Assembly (NCBI GenBank): GCA_037367405.1
Contig: JAZKJV010005774.1
Coordinates: forward strand, 682,001-746,000
Length of the DNA stretch: 64,000 nt
Source of the DNA: Ottelia alismoides
Taxonomy: Eukaryota > Streptophyta > Magnoliopsida > Alismatales > Hydrocharitaceae
Direction: 5' to 3'
The position numbers and the translations under genes are program-made. Positions 33,380 through 44,887 of this stretch are shown in pieces. The notes below the pieces were generated by a model. That model made no database searches, was not told the DNA's origin, and saw nothing but the letters and a program-made list of their open reading frames with translations. Positions within the stretch are counted from its first letter, which is position 1; each line of letters opens with the position of its first letter.

Positions 33380-36300
33380 TTCGCTGATCGATCTGTCAAG
33401 AGGCCGAAGGGGTTATTACGAGACGTTATCGTCACGATTCAGGGTCTGCAATTCCCCGTGGACTTCGTAGTGTTGGACATGGAGATCCCTGAGTCAGTGA
33501 CCGATACCCCCATCATCCTTGGTCGTCCGTTCTTGGCCACAGCCAAGGCGGTGACTGATCATGATAGCGGGAAGGTGTACTTTCGCGTCCAGGGCGAGAG
33601 TATACAAATAGAGACGGTCGAGGACTATAGAGCCAGATTCAGATCCCGCTCAGATGCGAGTACCGATTCAGAGCAGCTGACAGACGCAGAGCCAGACATC
33701 CACCGGGACTGTGATTTTGTGATCACAGATGATGAGGCAGCTTGGGCAGACCTTGAGGCACAGACTACCCTCTCACTTTCAGACACAGCTGATACAGAGA
33801 TGACAGCAGAGGAGAGTCTGGAGAGCACAGACCTGGTTCAGGATACCATTGCGGCAGCAGAGCCGGTCCTTGATCGCAGCACGATGAGTCGTGATGGTGG
33901 TGCTGAGGCCACCTTGTTTCCCGGTGGTACTGATGCCACCGATTCTGATGCAGATCCCTCGGATTCAGAGTCTGATTGGGCCGATTGCTATGATCAGATG
34001 CCAGACTTGAGTCCAGTTGAGCCTATTGATGAGGAGGAGGTAGATGCAGAGCCGAGCAGAGACAGTGCAGTAGAGCCGCCTTCTCCCGATCCAGTTTGCG
34101 AGAGTACACTTTCACTTTCCCAGGCAGATTTGGCCGATCTTGCAGCGTTCACTCAGTTTCTTCCACAGCCAGATTTGCCGGCACCCAGCATTCCAGAGCT
34201 GAAGCCGCTCCCTACTTCGCTGAGGTATCGATTCCTTGCGGGCGATCCAGAGATGTACCCAGTCATCATCTCCGCCGAGTTGACTGGAGAGCAGGAATCC
34301 CGTTTGATGGGGGTTCTTGAAAAGAACCGCAAGGCTATCGGATGGAGCGTAGCAGATCTCCATGGGATTAGTCCATCAGTGTGCTCCCACCACATCTATC
34401 TCGAGGATGGGGCGAAGCCGTCGCGTGAGTTCCAGCGGCGTCTGAACCCCAATCTGAGAGAGGTTGTCATGAAGGAAATATCGAAGTGGTGGGGTGCAGG
34501 TTTTATTTATCCCATTTCCGACTCCAAGTGGGTTAGCCCCTTGCATGTGGTGCCCAAGAAGACGGGCATCACGACTGTGATCAGTGAGTCGGGAGAGGAG
34601 ATTGCTACACGAGTACCCACCTCTTGGAGGGTTTGTGTTGACTACAGGAGACTCAACCAAGCCACCAAGAAGGACCATTTCCCCCTGCCTTTTATTGACC
34701 AGATCATTGAGAGACTGGCAGGGAAGAGCCATTATTGCTTCCTGGATGGGTACTCGGGCTACAACCAAGTGGCCATCGCTCCTGAGGATCAGGAGAAGAC
34801 CACCTTTACCTGTCCCTTCGGCACATACGCTTTTCAACGCATGCCATTTGGGCTATGCAACGCCCCTGCGACTTTTCAGAGGTGCATGCTGTCGATCTTC
34901 TCGGACATGGTAGGGGAGTGCCTAGAGGTCTTCATGGATGATTTCTCGATCTACGGCGACGGGTTTGATTCTTGTCTTGACTGCCTAGATCGAGTACTTC
35001 AGCGATGTATTGAGTATCACTTGGTGCTATCTTGGGAGAAGAGTCACTTCATGGTGACTCAAGGGACGGTGCTTGGACACATCATCTCCACCAGGGGCAT
35101 GGAGGTTGATCCGGCCAAGGTTGATGTCATTAGGAAACTCACACCACCGTCCAACCTGAGGCAGTTACGGTCATTTCTGGGGCACGTTGGATTCTACAGG
35201 AGATTCATTCATGATTTTAGCAGGATTGCCCGACCGTTGACCGACCTCTTGACGAAAGACACCGAGTTCCTTGTCGATGACAAGTGTCTCTCGTCATTTG
35301 CTACTCTCCAGCAGTGCGTGATTGAGGCTCCTGTCCTCCAGCCACCTGATTGGTCTCTCCCATTCGAGATCATGACGGACGCCTCCGATTTTGCCGTAGG
35401 GGCAGTGCTGGGACAGAGGAGGGATGGAGTACCATTTGCTATACACTATGCTAGCCGCACATTGGATTCCGCCCAGCGGAATTATACAGTCACAGAGAAG
35501 GAGATGCTAGCAGTAGTGTTTGCCCTGGATAAGTTTAGATCATATATCATTGGATCTAGAGTGACTTTGTTTACAGATCATACCGCCATCAGGTACCTCA
35601 TGGCAAAGAAGGATGCCAAGGCCAGACTGACCAGATGGATCCTTCTACTCCAGGAGTTCGACATTGAGATCAAGGATAAGCCTGGAGTCAAGAATGTGGT
35701 GGCGGATCATCTCTCCCGATTAGAGCAGCCTGAGGATTCTGAGCAGATTGATCCTATTAGAGATACCTTCCCAGATGAGGCGATCCTTGCTATCGCCTCA
35801 CTCCCATGGTACGCCGATATTGTGAACTTTCTCGTTGCTGGGAAAGTCCCACAAGATTGGCCCAGGCAGAGGCTTGAGACCTTCCTAGCGAAGGCCAAGT
35901 CTTACCATTGGGAGGATCCCATCCTTTACCACGAAGGAGGGGATAGCGTCTGGCGTCGGTGTATTCCTCAGGAGGAACACCATAGCGTCCTCACTTACTG
36001 CCACAAGCTTGAGGCAGGAGGACATCATTCTGGGAGGAGAACGGCACAGAAAGTGCTCCAATCCGGCTTGTGGTGGCCTACCCTCTTCAAGGACTCAGAT
36101 GAGTTCGTGAAGAGGTGTACTGACTGTCAGAGGATGGGCACTTGTGGACAGCGTGATATGATGCCGATGCAGCCCATTCACTTCTGTGAGGTTTTTGACG
36201 CATGGGGCATCGATTTCATGGGTCCATTCCCTAAAAGTCAGGGATTCGAGTACATTCTGTTGGCCGTAGATTATGTGAGTCGTTGGGTGGAGGCTATCCC

Positions 36301-37087
36301 CGCCCGAGCCGCTGATGCGAGGACAGTTTGCAGATTTTTGAGGAAACATATCATCACGCGGTTCGGGGTTCCACGAGTTCTTATTTCTGATGGGGGATCT
36401 CACTTCATCAACGACCAGGTGAAGGCACTTGCTAGCGAGTTTGGTATAGACCATCGTGTTGCTACACCGTACCATCCACAGACGAATGGTCTAGCCGAAG
36501 TGTCGAATAGGGAGATCAAGACTATTCTGCAGAAAGTCGTCCGCCCTGACCGAAAGGATTGGTCACAGCTATTGGACTCGGTCTTGTGGGCATATAGGAC
36601 GTCTTTCAAGACACCTTTGGGCACATCTCCCTTTCGCCTCGTATATGGCAAGCCATGCCACCTACCTGTTGAGCTGAGGCACAAGTCACTTTGGGCAGTT
36701 ACAGACATTCTTATGGATCCAGATGGTATAGGAGACCAGAGGAGGGCAGAGCTAGCTGCCCTGGAGGAGCTTAGAGATGCAGCTTTCTCGAGCAGCCTAC
36801 ATTATAAGGAGAAAGTCAAGGAGTGGCATGATTCTCATATCAGCCACAAGCATTTTGAGATTGGACAGAGAGTATGGCTGTTTGATGCGAGGCTTAGACT
36901 ATTTCCATGGAAGCTACAAAGCAAATGGAAAGGACCTTATCTGGTTCGGAAGGTACACGACAACGGTAGCATCGATATATCTGAGTTGTCTTATGAGAGT
37001 ACCTTCCGAGTGAACGGCCAGCGGCTCAAGCCATTTCTAGATCATGAGCCGCGGGTCGTTGATCTTGCCCCTATTCATTTTGCGTGA
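33380..37087 (+). CDS. pol: Athila pol: protease C-terminus, RT, RNase H, integrase
   Basis: The frame is open from just after the second TAG; the first ATG is at 33458 (residue numbers from there). Protease remainder: residues 1-50, with [11 protein letters not shown]. An acidic linker with GGTDAT words follows. RT covers about 300-560 ([40 protein letters not shown], active site FMDD at 34931-34942). RNase H covers about 635-770 ([22 protein letters not shown]). The integrase HHCC finger starts near 845, and the core has D919, D978 and E1014 (DD35E). The C-terminus ([20 protein letters not shown]) is the Athila type without a chromodomain. This is one uninterrupted frame, so it would be functional if expressed. 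A stop inside the protease separates it from gag. Confidence 0.95.
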   Translation, partial: FADRSVKRPKGLLRDVIVTIQGLQFPVDFVVLDMEIPESVTDTPIILGRPFLATAKAVTDHDSGKVYFRVQGESIQIETVEDYRARFRSRSDASTDSEQLTDAEPDIHRDCDFVITDDEAAWADLEAQTTLSLSDTADTEMTAEESLESTDLVQDTIAAAEPVLDRSTMSRDGGAEATLFPGGTDATDSDADPSDSESDWADCYDQMPDLSPVEPIDEEEVDAEPSRDSAVEPPSPDPVCESTLSLSQADLADLAAFTQFLPQPDLPAPSIPELKPLPTSLRYRFLAGDPEMYPVIISAELTGEQESRLMGVLEKNRKAIGWSVADLHGISPSVCSHHIYLEDGAKPSREFQRRLNPNLREVVMKEISKWWGAGFIYPISDSKWVSPLHVVPKKTGITTVISESGEEIATRVPTSWRVCVDYRRLNQATKKDHFPLPFIDQIIERLAGKSHYCFLDGYSGYNQVAIAPEDQEKTTFTCPFGTYAFQRMPFGLCNAPATFQRCMLSIFSDMVGECLEVFMDDFSIYGDGFDSCLDCLDRVLQRCIEYHLVLSWEKSHFMVTQGTVLGHIISTRGMEVDPAKVDVIRKLTPPSNLRQLRSFLGHVGFYRRFIHDFSRIARPLTDLLTKDTEFLVDDKCLSSFATLQQCVIEAPVLQPPDWSLPFEIMTDASDFAVGAVLGQRRDGVPFAIHYASRTLDSAQRNYTVTEKEMLAVVFALDKFRSYIIGSRVTLFTDHTAIRYLMAKKDAKARLTRWILLLQEFDIEIKDKPGVKNVVADHLSRLEQPEDSEQIDPIRDTFPDEAILAIASLPWYADIVNFLVAGKVPQDWPRQRLETFLAKAKSYHWEDPILYHEGGDSVWRRCIPQEEHHSVLTYCHKLEAGGHHSGRRTAQKVLQSGLWWPTLFKDSDEFVKRCTDCQRMGTCGQRDMMPMQPIHFCEVFDAWGIDFMGPFPKSQGFEYILLAVDYVSRWVEAIPARAADARTVCRFLRKHIITRFGVPRVLISDGGSHFINDQVKALASEFGIDHRVATPYHPQTNGLAEVSNREIKTILQKVVRPDRKDWSQLLDSVLWAYRTSFKTPLGTSPFRLVYGKPCHLPVELRHKSLWAVTDILMDPDGIGDQRRAELAALEELRDAAFSSSLHYKEKVKEWHDSHISHKHFEIGQRVWLFDARLRLFPWKLQSKWKGPYLVRKVHDNGSIDISELSYESTFRVNGQRLKPFLDHEPRVVDLAPIHFA

Positions 37088-39150
37088 GATGTGGTCTTTG
37101 ACTCACATCTAATGCATCTCACGCCTGAGCTTTACTGATCCTCCGCTGTACATAGATCCAGATGTCCATATCAGCACATTCTTTAGTCCCACATCCCTTT
37201 CTCCATCTTGTGATTATGCTATACTTAGGGTGCACTTTACCCTAAGTATAGGGGGGATGTGAGACCTTTCGGGTATTTCTTTTGTTTTTGTTTACCCCTG
37301 TTTTGCTGCCTATACTTATGGGCATTTCACCCTAAGTATAGGGGGGGTAGACCCTGTACATTCTCCACTCGGTTTTCCCTTCATGTACAGCCTGCTATAC
37401 TTAGGATTACTTGATCCTAAGTGTAGGGGGAAGACCCGAGTCCCTCTTCACTTTTTATTCTGCTTTTGTATAGCCTTCCTTTTCACTTCCCTATACATAG
37501 CACGAGTTATGTCTTCTTCATCGCTCTTGACTCTGAGGACATCGTTCGAGCTAAGTATAGGGGGGTGTGTATATATTTCATATATACTTTAGCCATAACT
37601 CGTACTTTGTGTGAGTGTGTTAATAAATAAAAATGGCCAAAAAAAACACAAAAATTAAAAATTTTTCATGTACATAATCTTCTTTTATTTGCACATACAT
37701 AGCTAGTGTACAAATTATTTTTGTAAAAATGATTTCAAAAATCTTTTGTGTAAAGCTTGTGTAAATATTTTCTGTATCAAAATTATGTATATAGTACAAA
37801 ATTTTTCCAAAATGTTTTGAAAATCAAAAGTTTGCAAAAATCTTGTGTAAATGTGTGTAAATACCTTTTTGCAAAACTTGCACTTCATGCATCATCATTC
37901 ATGATTTCAAAACATTTTTCAAAAATTTTGCATGATTGTAAAATTTGTGTAAATATGCATCTTTTTGTACATATGTATATAGTTTTTCTGGATGATAGTT
38001 GACATTTAAACTAGCCTGGAATCAAATTGAGAAATGGAGCTTGATTAAGATCTTAATCCACCTAATTTCTAAGAGGAACCTTATAGGGCTTAGGTTTAAG
38101 GCTTTTCAGGTCCATGGTGACTTAATTCTTTGAGTCCACTAGGCTATGATCACATGTCATCTCAATGAGCCTAAATAGAGCACTTAACAACAACACATGA
38201 CTCATATAGATTATGGCTTTACTTGGACAACCGCACTATGCACCGAGCTCTCTACGGATGAGGTGGTGAGGAGGCAGTCTTCCTTGACTTGGGGTAGCAT
38301 ATGAGGGTAGTACTTCTAGGCGGAACCTCTCTTCTTCATTTAGTGAAGGAAGTGCGTCTCAACTTGGTCTGGTTGCCATGAGGTCTAACGACGGGAGTTG
38401 TGGGTTGCAATAAAGCTTCAAAAGAGGGATAGTCTACTGGCTCAAGAGGAAAAACTCCTTGTATATATGCTGCACATGTACATGTTGTATAGATGCACTC
38501 GAAAAAAAAATGCAAAAAGAAAAGAACTCCAAAAAAGTGATGGGTCTGAGAGAAAATGATAATCCCACCGGAGTATGTATATAAGTGCAATAAGCAAAGC
38601 TTGGTTTCATGATCCACCTGTTGTAGCTTGCAGCAGGGAGACTTGGCTACACTGGTCAAGCTCCCAAGGGTACTTGGCTACACTGGCCTTGACCCATTCT
38701 CTTCTTCCCCCTCTTCTTGAGCCGGTTGTACTTGAACTTAGAAGGGAATACCCCGCTCCTCGAGGAAAGAGTGGCCAGATTGAGGTCATAGAGTTACCTT
38801 GTTGGGGAGGATTGTCAAGTTGCCATTTCTGAGGTGGAGAGATTAGACCTCACTTTCACAGGACAAGAAAAGATTCATGGTCTTCAGGGTTTGTAGTTGA
38901 TGACTTGTTCTGATCTGGAGCATTGAGGAGTTTTGGTTATAGAGTAGTGGAACTTAGAGGCTGTTAGGTTTTAAGCTTAAGTCTAAATAAGGTTCCGACA
39001 CATGAATAATCCAAAGATCTGATTAAGCTCCATACCTCAATTTAATGAAGGCAAGTCTAATAATCAACCTTGATCCATGTACATTCTCTTTTTCTTTTTC
39101 TTTCTTTCTTTTTCACTTCTTTTTCAAATAAGTGTTTGCTAAGGGACTAG
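37088..39150 (+). other. Athila 3' noncoding region
   Basis: About 2.06 kb lie between integrase and the PPT. Athila elements often carry an env-like frame here, but none is visible; the longest sense frames (37757-38002 and 38575-38832, 81-85 residues) have no membrane or env features. 37219-37565 holds PPT-like repeats. 37620-37980 is AT-rich with 'tttgtgtaaatat' words. Parts of 37990-39060 resemble the LARD internal region loosely. Confidence 0.75.
37219..37565 (+). repeat. Array of four PPT-like repeats in Athila
   Basis: CCTAAGTATAGGGGGG or close forms end at 37256, 37347, 37430 and 37565. The first three are preceded by their own complement (CTATACTTAGGG and similar), giving hairpins at 37219-37250, 37310-37340 and 37395-37425. 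Confidence 0.85.
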
Positions 39151-39170
39151 CAAAGTATAGTATAGGGGGG
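39135..39170 (+). other. Athila PPT and adjacent hairpin
   Basis: The hairpin TTTGCTA-AGGGAC-TAGCAAA (39135-39154) is followed by GTATAGTATAGGGGGG, which abuts the 3' LTR start TGATGAA at 39171. Confidence 0.85.
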
Positions 39171-42100
39171 TGATGAATACCCATTCATCACTCTTTATTC
39201 TTATATTTTAGCTACAAAAACCTATGCAAATGCATGTAGATATGTGTAAATAGGAAAAGTTAGCAAAAGCATGCATGTTTGTAAATATAGATAATTAGCA
39301 TGTTTTTGTGCAAAAATAAAAGAATAAAGATGAAAAAGAAAAAGAGGGAAATATTTAGAATAAATATTGAGCAACCTAACCCAAGGGAGGGCTCAGCATG
39401 GGCCTGACCGCATAAAAGCCAAGTAGAGGGAGATAGGGGCTCACTTATGTATATTTTTATAAATAAATAAATTAAATATTTTCCTCACCCAAAAATATGT
39501 TGTAAATATTTGTATATATTTTTTGTACATAAGCTATTAAAAACAAAATAAATTTTTAAAAATCAAAAACTCAAAAATGAACCTTACACCATGTACATAA
39601 ACCACCTTCCCTATCTATTTCACCTTGTAAATAAATTCATTTATTTTCAAAACTTTTTGTAAACATTCTATGGTATATATTGTAAATAAAATAAATAAAG
39701 AAAATTAAAACAAAAATCAAATAAAAATTACAAAATTAAAAACACAAAAACATATTGTATATATACCATGTACATAAATGTATATAACTAATTATTTAAC
39801 CTATGTATATAAATAATAAAAATAAAATAAAAATAGCCTTTTATTCCTCATTTTATCCTATAAATAAATAAAATATAAAATAGGAATAAAAATGTATAAA
39901 AATAAATAATTAAAAATCAAAAATCAAAAATCAATATAGTATATATATACCTATGTATAGCTATATTATATAGACCTTATTTTTATTTCCAAAAATTAAT
40001 TAAAAATCACAAAAAAATAGAAAAAATTAAAACAAATATTTTTCATGTTTTAAGTTGTTGAAAATTCGGCCATTTAAGGCCCCAAAAAAATCAAATAAAA
40101 ATGTAAGCCTTGGCGGGCTCTGATTGGTCCACGGGGGATTGTTGACCCCCGGTCAACACCTCCCCCAGGACCACCAGAGCCCGGGTCCTGTTCGCGGACC
40201 CGACTTCGCCCACTTATTCCCACCAAACCCGATCACTATTTCACCTAATCTAGGATCCTAATTGTTCCCCAGGCATCCGGGAATCTCGCCCGACATTCCT
40301 CCTTGGGATCCGCGCTTCAGCTCGCCCTACCCGATCGATCCTTCCCGGACCTGCACCCATATAAAGGTTGAGCTCCGCCGCACTCCACTCCCATCTTTGG
40401 CTCTCCACCTTCACTCCCGTGACCTCCATTGCATTCAGCAAGGTGACAGCTTCCGTCTGCCGTGTTGCAGCGAGGAGGAGGGTGCCCGACCATCGATCCG
40501 GCAGCCGTGCGCCGCCGTGCTCCGCCACCTAGCTGGAGCTCGAGCCTCAGGCAGTGACGACCTTCGAGGCGACGACCAGGAGTTAGCCACACTCCAGCAC
40601 AGTCTCCCACTTCGCCCAGGTAACCCTTTCGCCCTTTCATTTCGCGTAATTTCTAGTTTCGCCCAAATCGCCTCCTCGCCGTGTTCCTCTGATTCCGGCC
40701 ATATCGTCCATTATTTCGATCATCGGAGCACACGCTCACCTTCGCCATTCCCTCGCGCACGTTCTACGCCCACTCGTTCAACCCAGCTCGCCCCGGAGCT
40801 GGGACTCGAGCTCCACCATCCCCAGCTCGCCGGAGCTCATCCGTTCCGACCCCCAGTTCACCCTCACCCCGCTTCTTCGGGTCGAGGCACTTTGCCCTCG
40901 ACCCGCGAAGCTTTTGGTTCGCTTTGCAGGTCAAGAGGGAGGCATCTGAGCCCCCCTTACATTCCAGCCAGGAGCTTTGCGCCGCCAGCCTCGCCGGAGC
41001 CCCTCCAGGGCTCGGCTGGGCTATCGGACACCTCCACCAGCTGCGGGACGACTCCGCGGACCTGCTCCGATACTTAGCAGCAGCTGAGGAGGACTACTGC
41101 AGGCGCACGAGGCCGGCGAAGCTCGCCGGCGGAGTGTTCTTCTAGCATCCTCCTTCACCATCCGATCAGCCCCACCATTCCAGATTCAATCACGGCCGTC
41201 CATTCATCGAAGAGCAGTCGCCGTTGATCACTTTGAGGAGCTGATCGGGACCGTTCGCGCGAGGAGAGAGGTACCTGCATCGCCAGCCTTCAGATCACCC
41301 ACGTGGCCTCCCTCGCACCGTCGATCGGGCCCAAGAGTTGAAGAAGAGAAGCGCCACCCACTCTGAGCCGTCCGATCCTCCACGTGGCGCGCATCCGGCC
41401 GTCGACAAATAAAGGGGTAAATTACTTAGGGCCCCCTCTTAGTTTGTCTTTTTAGTCCTAGTCCTGTAAATATTTTCGTACTTTTATTTACGTAGGGTAA
41501 ATTGCAACTGGGACCTTGTGCTTGTTTTTATTTGCTTTTATGCCCCTGAGTATGTGATCTCACGTGCTTCGCCACGTGCCTTGTCTGGGCTATTTACATC
41601 TTTTTCCCTGTAGTTCTGTTGGGTTAATGAATGGATAGATACTTTTTGGTATTTGCATTTGTACCCCTGTGAAGCATTTTATTTCTACATGTGCGTGTAT
41701 TAGTGGGTAAATTGCAACCGAGTCCCTGGGTTTTTGGTACGAGTTATCAAAAGCCCCTAAAACTTGGTTTTTCTTACCAAAAGGCCCCTGAGTGCCCCAG
41801 CCACGCGCCAAGCGCGTGACTTGCTGGGCTTTTTGCACCTTGGCCCTCAGACTTTAGGGTATTTGCACTTACGTCCCTGTGCATAGTGCCCCCTCTTTAA
41901 TTTTTGAATAAATATCAAACCACCTCCAAATTCGATGAAAATTTGACACATGGCTCCTGCCATGTTGTTGGATTTTTGAGAATTTTTGAGGACATTTTTG
42001 ATTTTATTTAGTATTTTTAAAAATTCAAAAACCTCCTTTTTAGCTACTGTCTAGGTTTAAAAATACCAAAAAAATATAAAATCACCTCTAAAAATTCTAA

Positions 42101-42844
42101 AAAAATTAGCTACTGTTTCTTGCTTGTTGTTTGATTTTCTAGCCAATTTTGGCTATTTTTCATTGCTTAAAAACCCTAAAAATCTAAAAACCCCCAAAAA
42201 CTCATAAAAATTATGATAAATAATATAAAAATCCAAAAACAATAATTCAGGTGCCCCAAATTTTCCTTATTCTTTCTAGATTACAGGAAAATTACCTCCA
42301 GGGCTTGTTGAGATCCATAAATATTTTATTTTTGGGTTTCAAGCCTTGCTGGACAGTACCTAGGTCTTTTAGCACTGTTTGATTTTTAGAAAATAATTTA
42401 CCCATTAGAAAAATATCAAAAATTCACCAAAAACACTTAAAAACTTAAAAAACATAAAAATACTTTTTCCTGAATTTTTGCTTTATTTTTGGTGTGTTAA
42501 ATAATTTGCCTAAGTGTGTTGATATTTGTTTCCTTTTATTTTCTTTATCTTTTAAAAATCCAAAAAAATATAAAAAGTATTAAAACCCCTAAAAAACACT
42601 TTTCTTTTATTTTATTCTCTTTTTACTACTTCGTAGGCCCTAGGCCAATCCGTGCTCCTTGTGTTCGACCCTGGGAGCTATACCAGGTTAATCTTATAGC
42701 GAGACCGCTCTTATTTGTTTTGATTGATTTGATCTTTTCTGAGTGGTTTATTTTTCTTGATACACCCTCTCTCTGAGATCCGGGTCACAACGACCCTTGT
42801 TTCATTACCTTCACCCGGGTCTTAGGGAAATTTTGGTGTTATCA
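39171..42844 (+). repeat. Athila 3' LTR (3674 bp)
   Basis: It is nearly identical to the 5' LTR: by eye about 17 substitutions and one single-base insertion. It has the same TG...CA ends, TATA box, candidate intron (about 40620-40929) and U5 hairpin (42670-42687). The TSD ctgga follows at 42845-42849. Confidence 0.95.
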
Positions 42845-42849
42845 CTGGA

Positions 42850-44191
42850 CTCCCCCAGCCTTTGGGAGCAGCTTGGCGGCATCGGAGCGTCGTGACTCCG
42901 CCATGGAGGGCGGTGGGTCTCACCGGAGGCGCGCGTCGTCTTCGCGCTCCGTCCTACCTCATCGCTGTCACCTAGAGGTGGAGGAATGCCTGGCGTGGCC
43001 CCGCGTACACGTGGACAAGAGTTATAGGAAGAGGGGACGACGTATCTAAGGTTTGCAGGTGGCGGGTTATGGTGATAGCATCGTGGGTTTAGAGGAGAAG
43101 ATGGGACGACTGGAGAGGGGTTCGTGGGTTAATGACGGTGTCGCGAGGATGAAGGATGATTGGGGAGCGCCGTGGGGCAGTTGGCGAGTGGAGGTAGTCG
43201 ATGGAGTGGAGGAGGAAAAAGTAAGGGGGCGAGTGGTGCGCGAGATGGAAGACGTGTGAGAGGTGGTCGTCGGGAGGTTGACGATGATGCGGGGGCCGTT
43301 GGATCTGGAGATCCAACGATGAGGATGAAGGCACGCAGCGACGGTCTTGATCAAATCTGGGGCGAAGTGATCGGAGAGCTGCGGAGCAGCCACGTGTCAA
43401 GCTGGGGCGTGCACGCTAGCGGACAGCTGTGATGAGAAGAAGGCGCAATCGAAGGGCTAATAGTAAACGCGGAGTGATCGGCTGAGATGGCGAGGATTTT
43501 TGCCGATCTGATGGCTACTGAAGTGACAAGTGGCGTAAGGGGACATGAGGCACTAACGGATGGTATAGATGGGAAGCTGATGTCAATCGGAGGGCTGAGG
43601 AGCGTTAAAGGAAGGAGCGGCCGAGATGGGAGATCTGGAGCGTGATCGAAGGGCGCACAATGCGCTACGTGGCAGGTTCTGGTGAGAGCGCTTACGTGCG
43701 GTGCAGATAAAGGGCGGGGATGATCAGACGGCTGAGGCAAATGGGCGCGCGTGGAGAGCTTGGGACCGTTGGATCTGAGGAGGATATCTGACGGCCCAGA
43801 TCGCGGGCGAATAAGACAAGGATGGCGGGCCACGTGGCTCACCCAGAACGGGCCACGTGGCCCAATCAGATTATTAGGAAAGTATTTTTGACTTTTGAGG
43901 GTTAATTTGGCGGAATTTGAGAAAACTCAAACATGAAAGTTGTAGATCTTGACGGGATCTACAAGTTTCATGTTGACCAAAAATGGAGATGAGATCAAAT
44001 AAGGACCCGAAATATTTTTGAGGGTATTTCTAAGTCTAAAAATACCACGAAATTTAGTTTTGTCATTTTTTGTGGTTTTTAATTTATTAGAGACTCTGAT
44101 AATTACAGGACTTTAACTGGGTTTTATTGACACATCTTTAAGCAAGGGGGTTAATAATTGGAAATAAAGATGATGAAATCGAGTTTCATCA
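42850..44191 (-). repeat. LARD-1 middle LTR, right part
   Basis: This is the U3 end of the middle LTR, continuing exactly from 25024 once the Athila element and one TSD copy are removed. The two parts total 3,028 bp. It ends with the tip hairpin at 44191. Confidence 0.9.
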
Positions 44192-44443
44192 CCCCCTATA
44201 CTTAAACTATGCTCGTCCTCGAGCATCAAAAAGAATGACTAAGTTGGATTAACCCCCTTGTGCATGTGAATACAGGATCCAATCTGATCAAGTTGACTCG
44301 ACTTTAGAGATCCAAAATTCTAGGGTTCAACCCAGCCTTAATCAAGAGGCATCCAATTCCTCTACTTCTCCAGACTCTCTCTGATGTACATATAATCTAA
44401 AGGATATGACATTTTAGTGTTGACTGCAATTCTGAGAGTAGAG

Positions 44444-44887
44444 TCAATTCGTCACCCAAAGTCTTGGTCCGAGAAAATCTCCTAAGGACCCAATCCTCAG
44501 CACTAGGGAATAAATAAAATCTTGCGTTCGATCCACCGTCTCTTTAGTTGTCAGACTTAGAAAATGTAGATGGTAGGCCAGTAATGGAGGGTATGGGATT
44601 GTGTCATTTCTTCTCTCCCTCTCATTGGAACAAGGATTCTCTCTAGTGCCATTTACGCAACACATTTTTTTGGTGTTGATCAGTGCGTCTGTCAAGAGAA
44701 GTTGGAGCCGTCTGCACATGTTTTCCTGGGAGTACACCGGGGTGTGTCTCTTTTGAGTACCTATCGTACCTTCGACACCCAGACTTGTAGCATTTACGAT
44801 GCAGAGCTCTTTTTTGGTGCAAGCCCGACTCCTGGTCCTAATAGCGGTGGTCCAGGTGGACACTTTGAAAAGTTTGGGAGCGCTCAC
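44444..44887 (-). CDS. LARD sense-strand ORF, copy 2
   Basis: This is the 147-residue counterpart of the frame at 20430-20849, starting eight codons earlier (MSAPKLFKVSTWTTAIRTRS). Differences from copy 1 are mostly single replacements. It has no recognised domain and may be noncoding. Confidence 0.3.
   Translation of the reverse strand: MSAPKLFKVSTWTTAIRTRSRACTKKELCIVNATSLGVEGTIGTQKRHTPVYSQENMCRRLQLLLTDALINTKKMCCVNGTRENPCSNERERRNDTIPYPPLLAYHLHFLSLTTKETVDRTQDFIYSLVLRIGSLGDFLGPRLWVTN

Larger units (their letters stand above)
25025..42844 (+). mobile_element. Full-length Athila-type Ty3/gypsy retrotransposon (17.8 kb)
   Basis: Two near-identical LTRs (25025-28697 and 39171-42844) flank a 10.5-kb internal region with a tRNA-Asp primer site, a long leader, gag, protease, RT, RNase H, integrase, an array of PPT-like repeats, a 3' noncoding region and a PPT. 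A perfect 5-bp duplication ctgga (25020-25024 and 42845-42849) marks its insertion into the middle LTR of LARD-1. RT and integrase are of the Athila kind, with no chromodomain and no second RNase H. I count by eye about 17 substitutions and one indel between the LTRs, so it inserted recently. No env-like frame is visible. Confidence 0.95.

Noticed and set aside
34376..34837. 153-residue minus-strand frame inside pol
   Set aside because: It is antisense to the conserved RT domain, which fully explains the sequence.
38336..38832. Possible env-like gene after Athila integrase
   Set aside because: Sense frames are at most 85 residues without signal peptide or membrane segments. The longer frame here (107 residues) is on the wrong strand.
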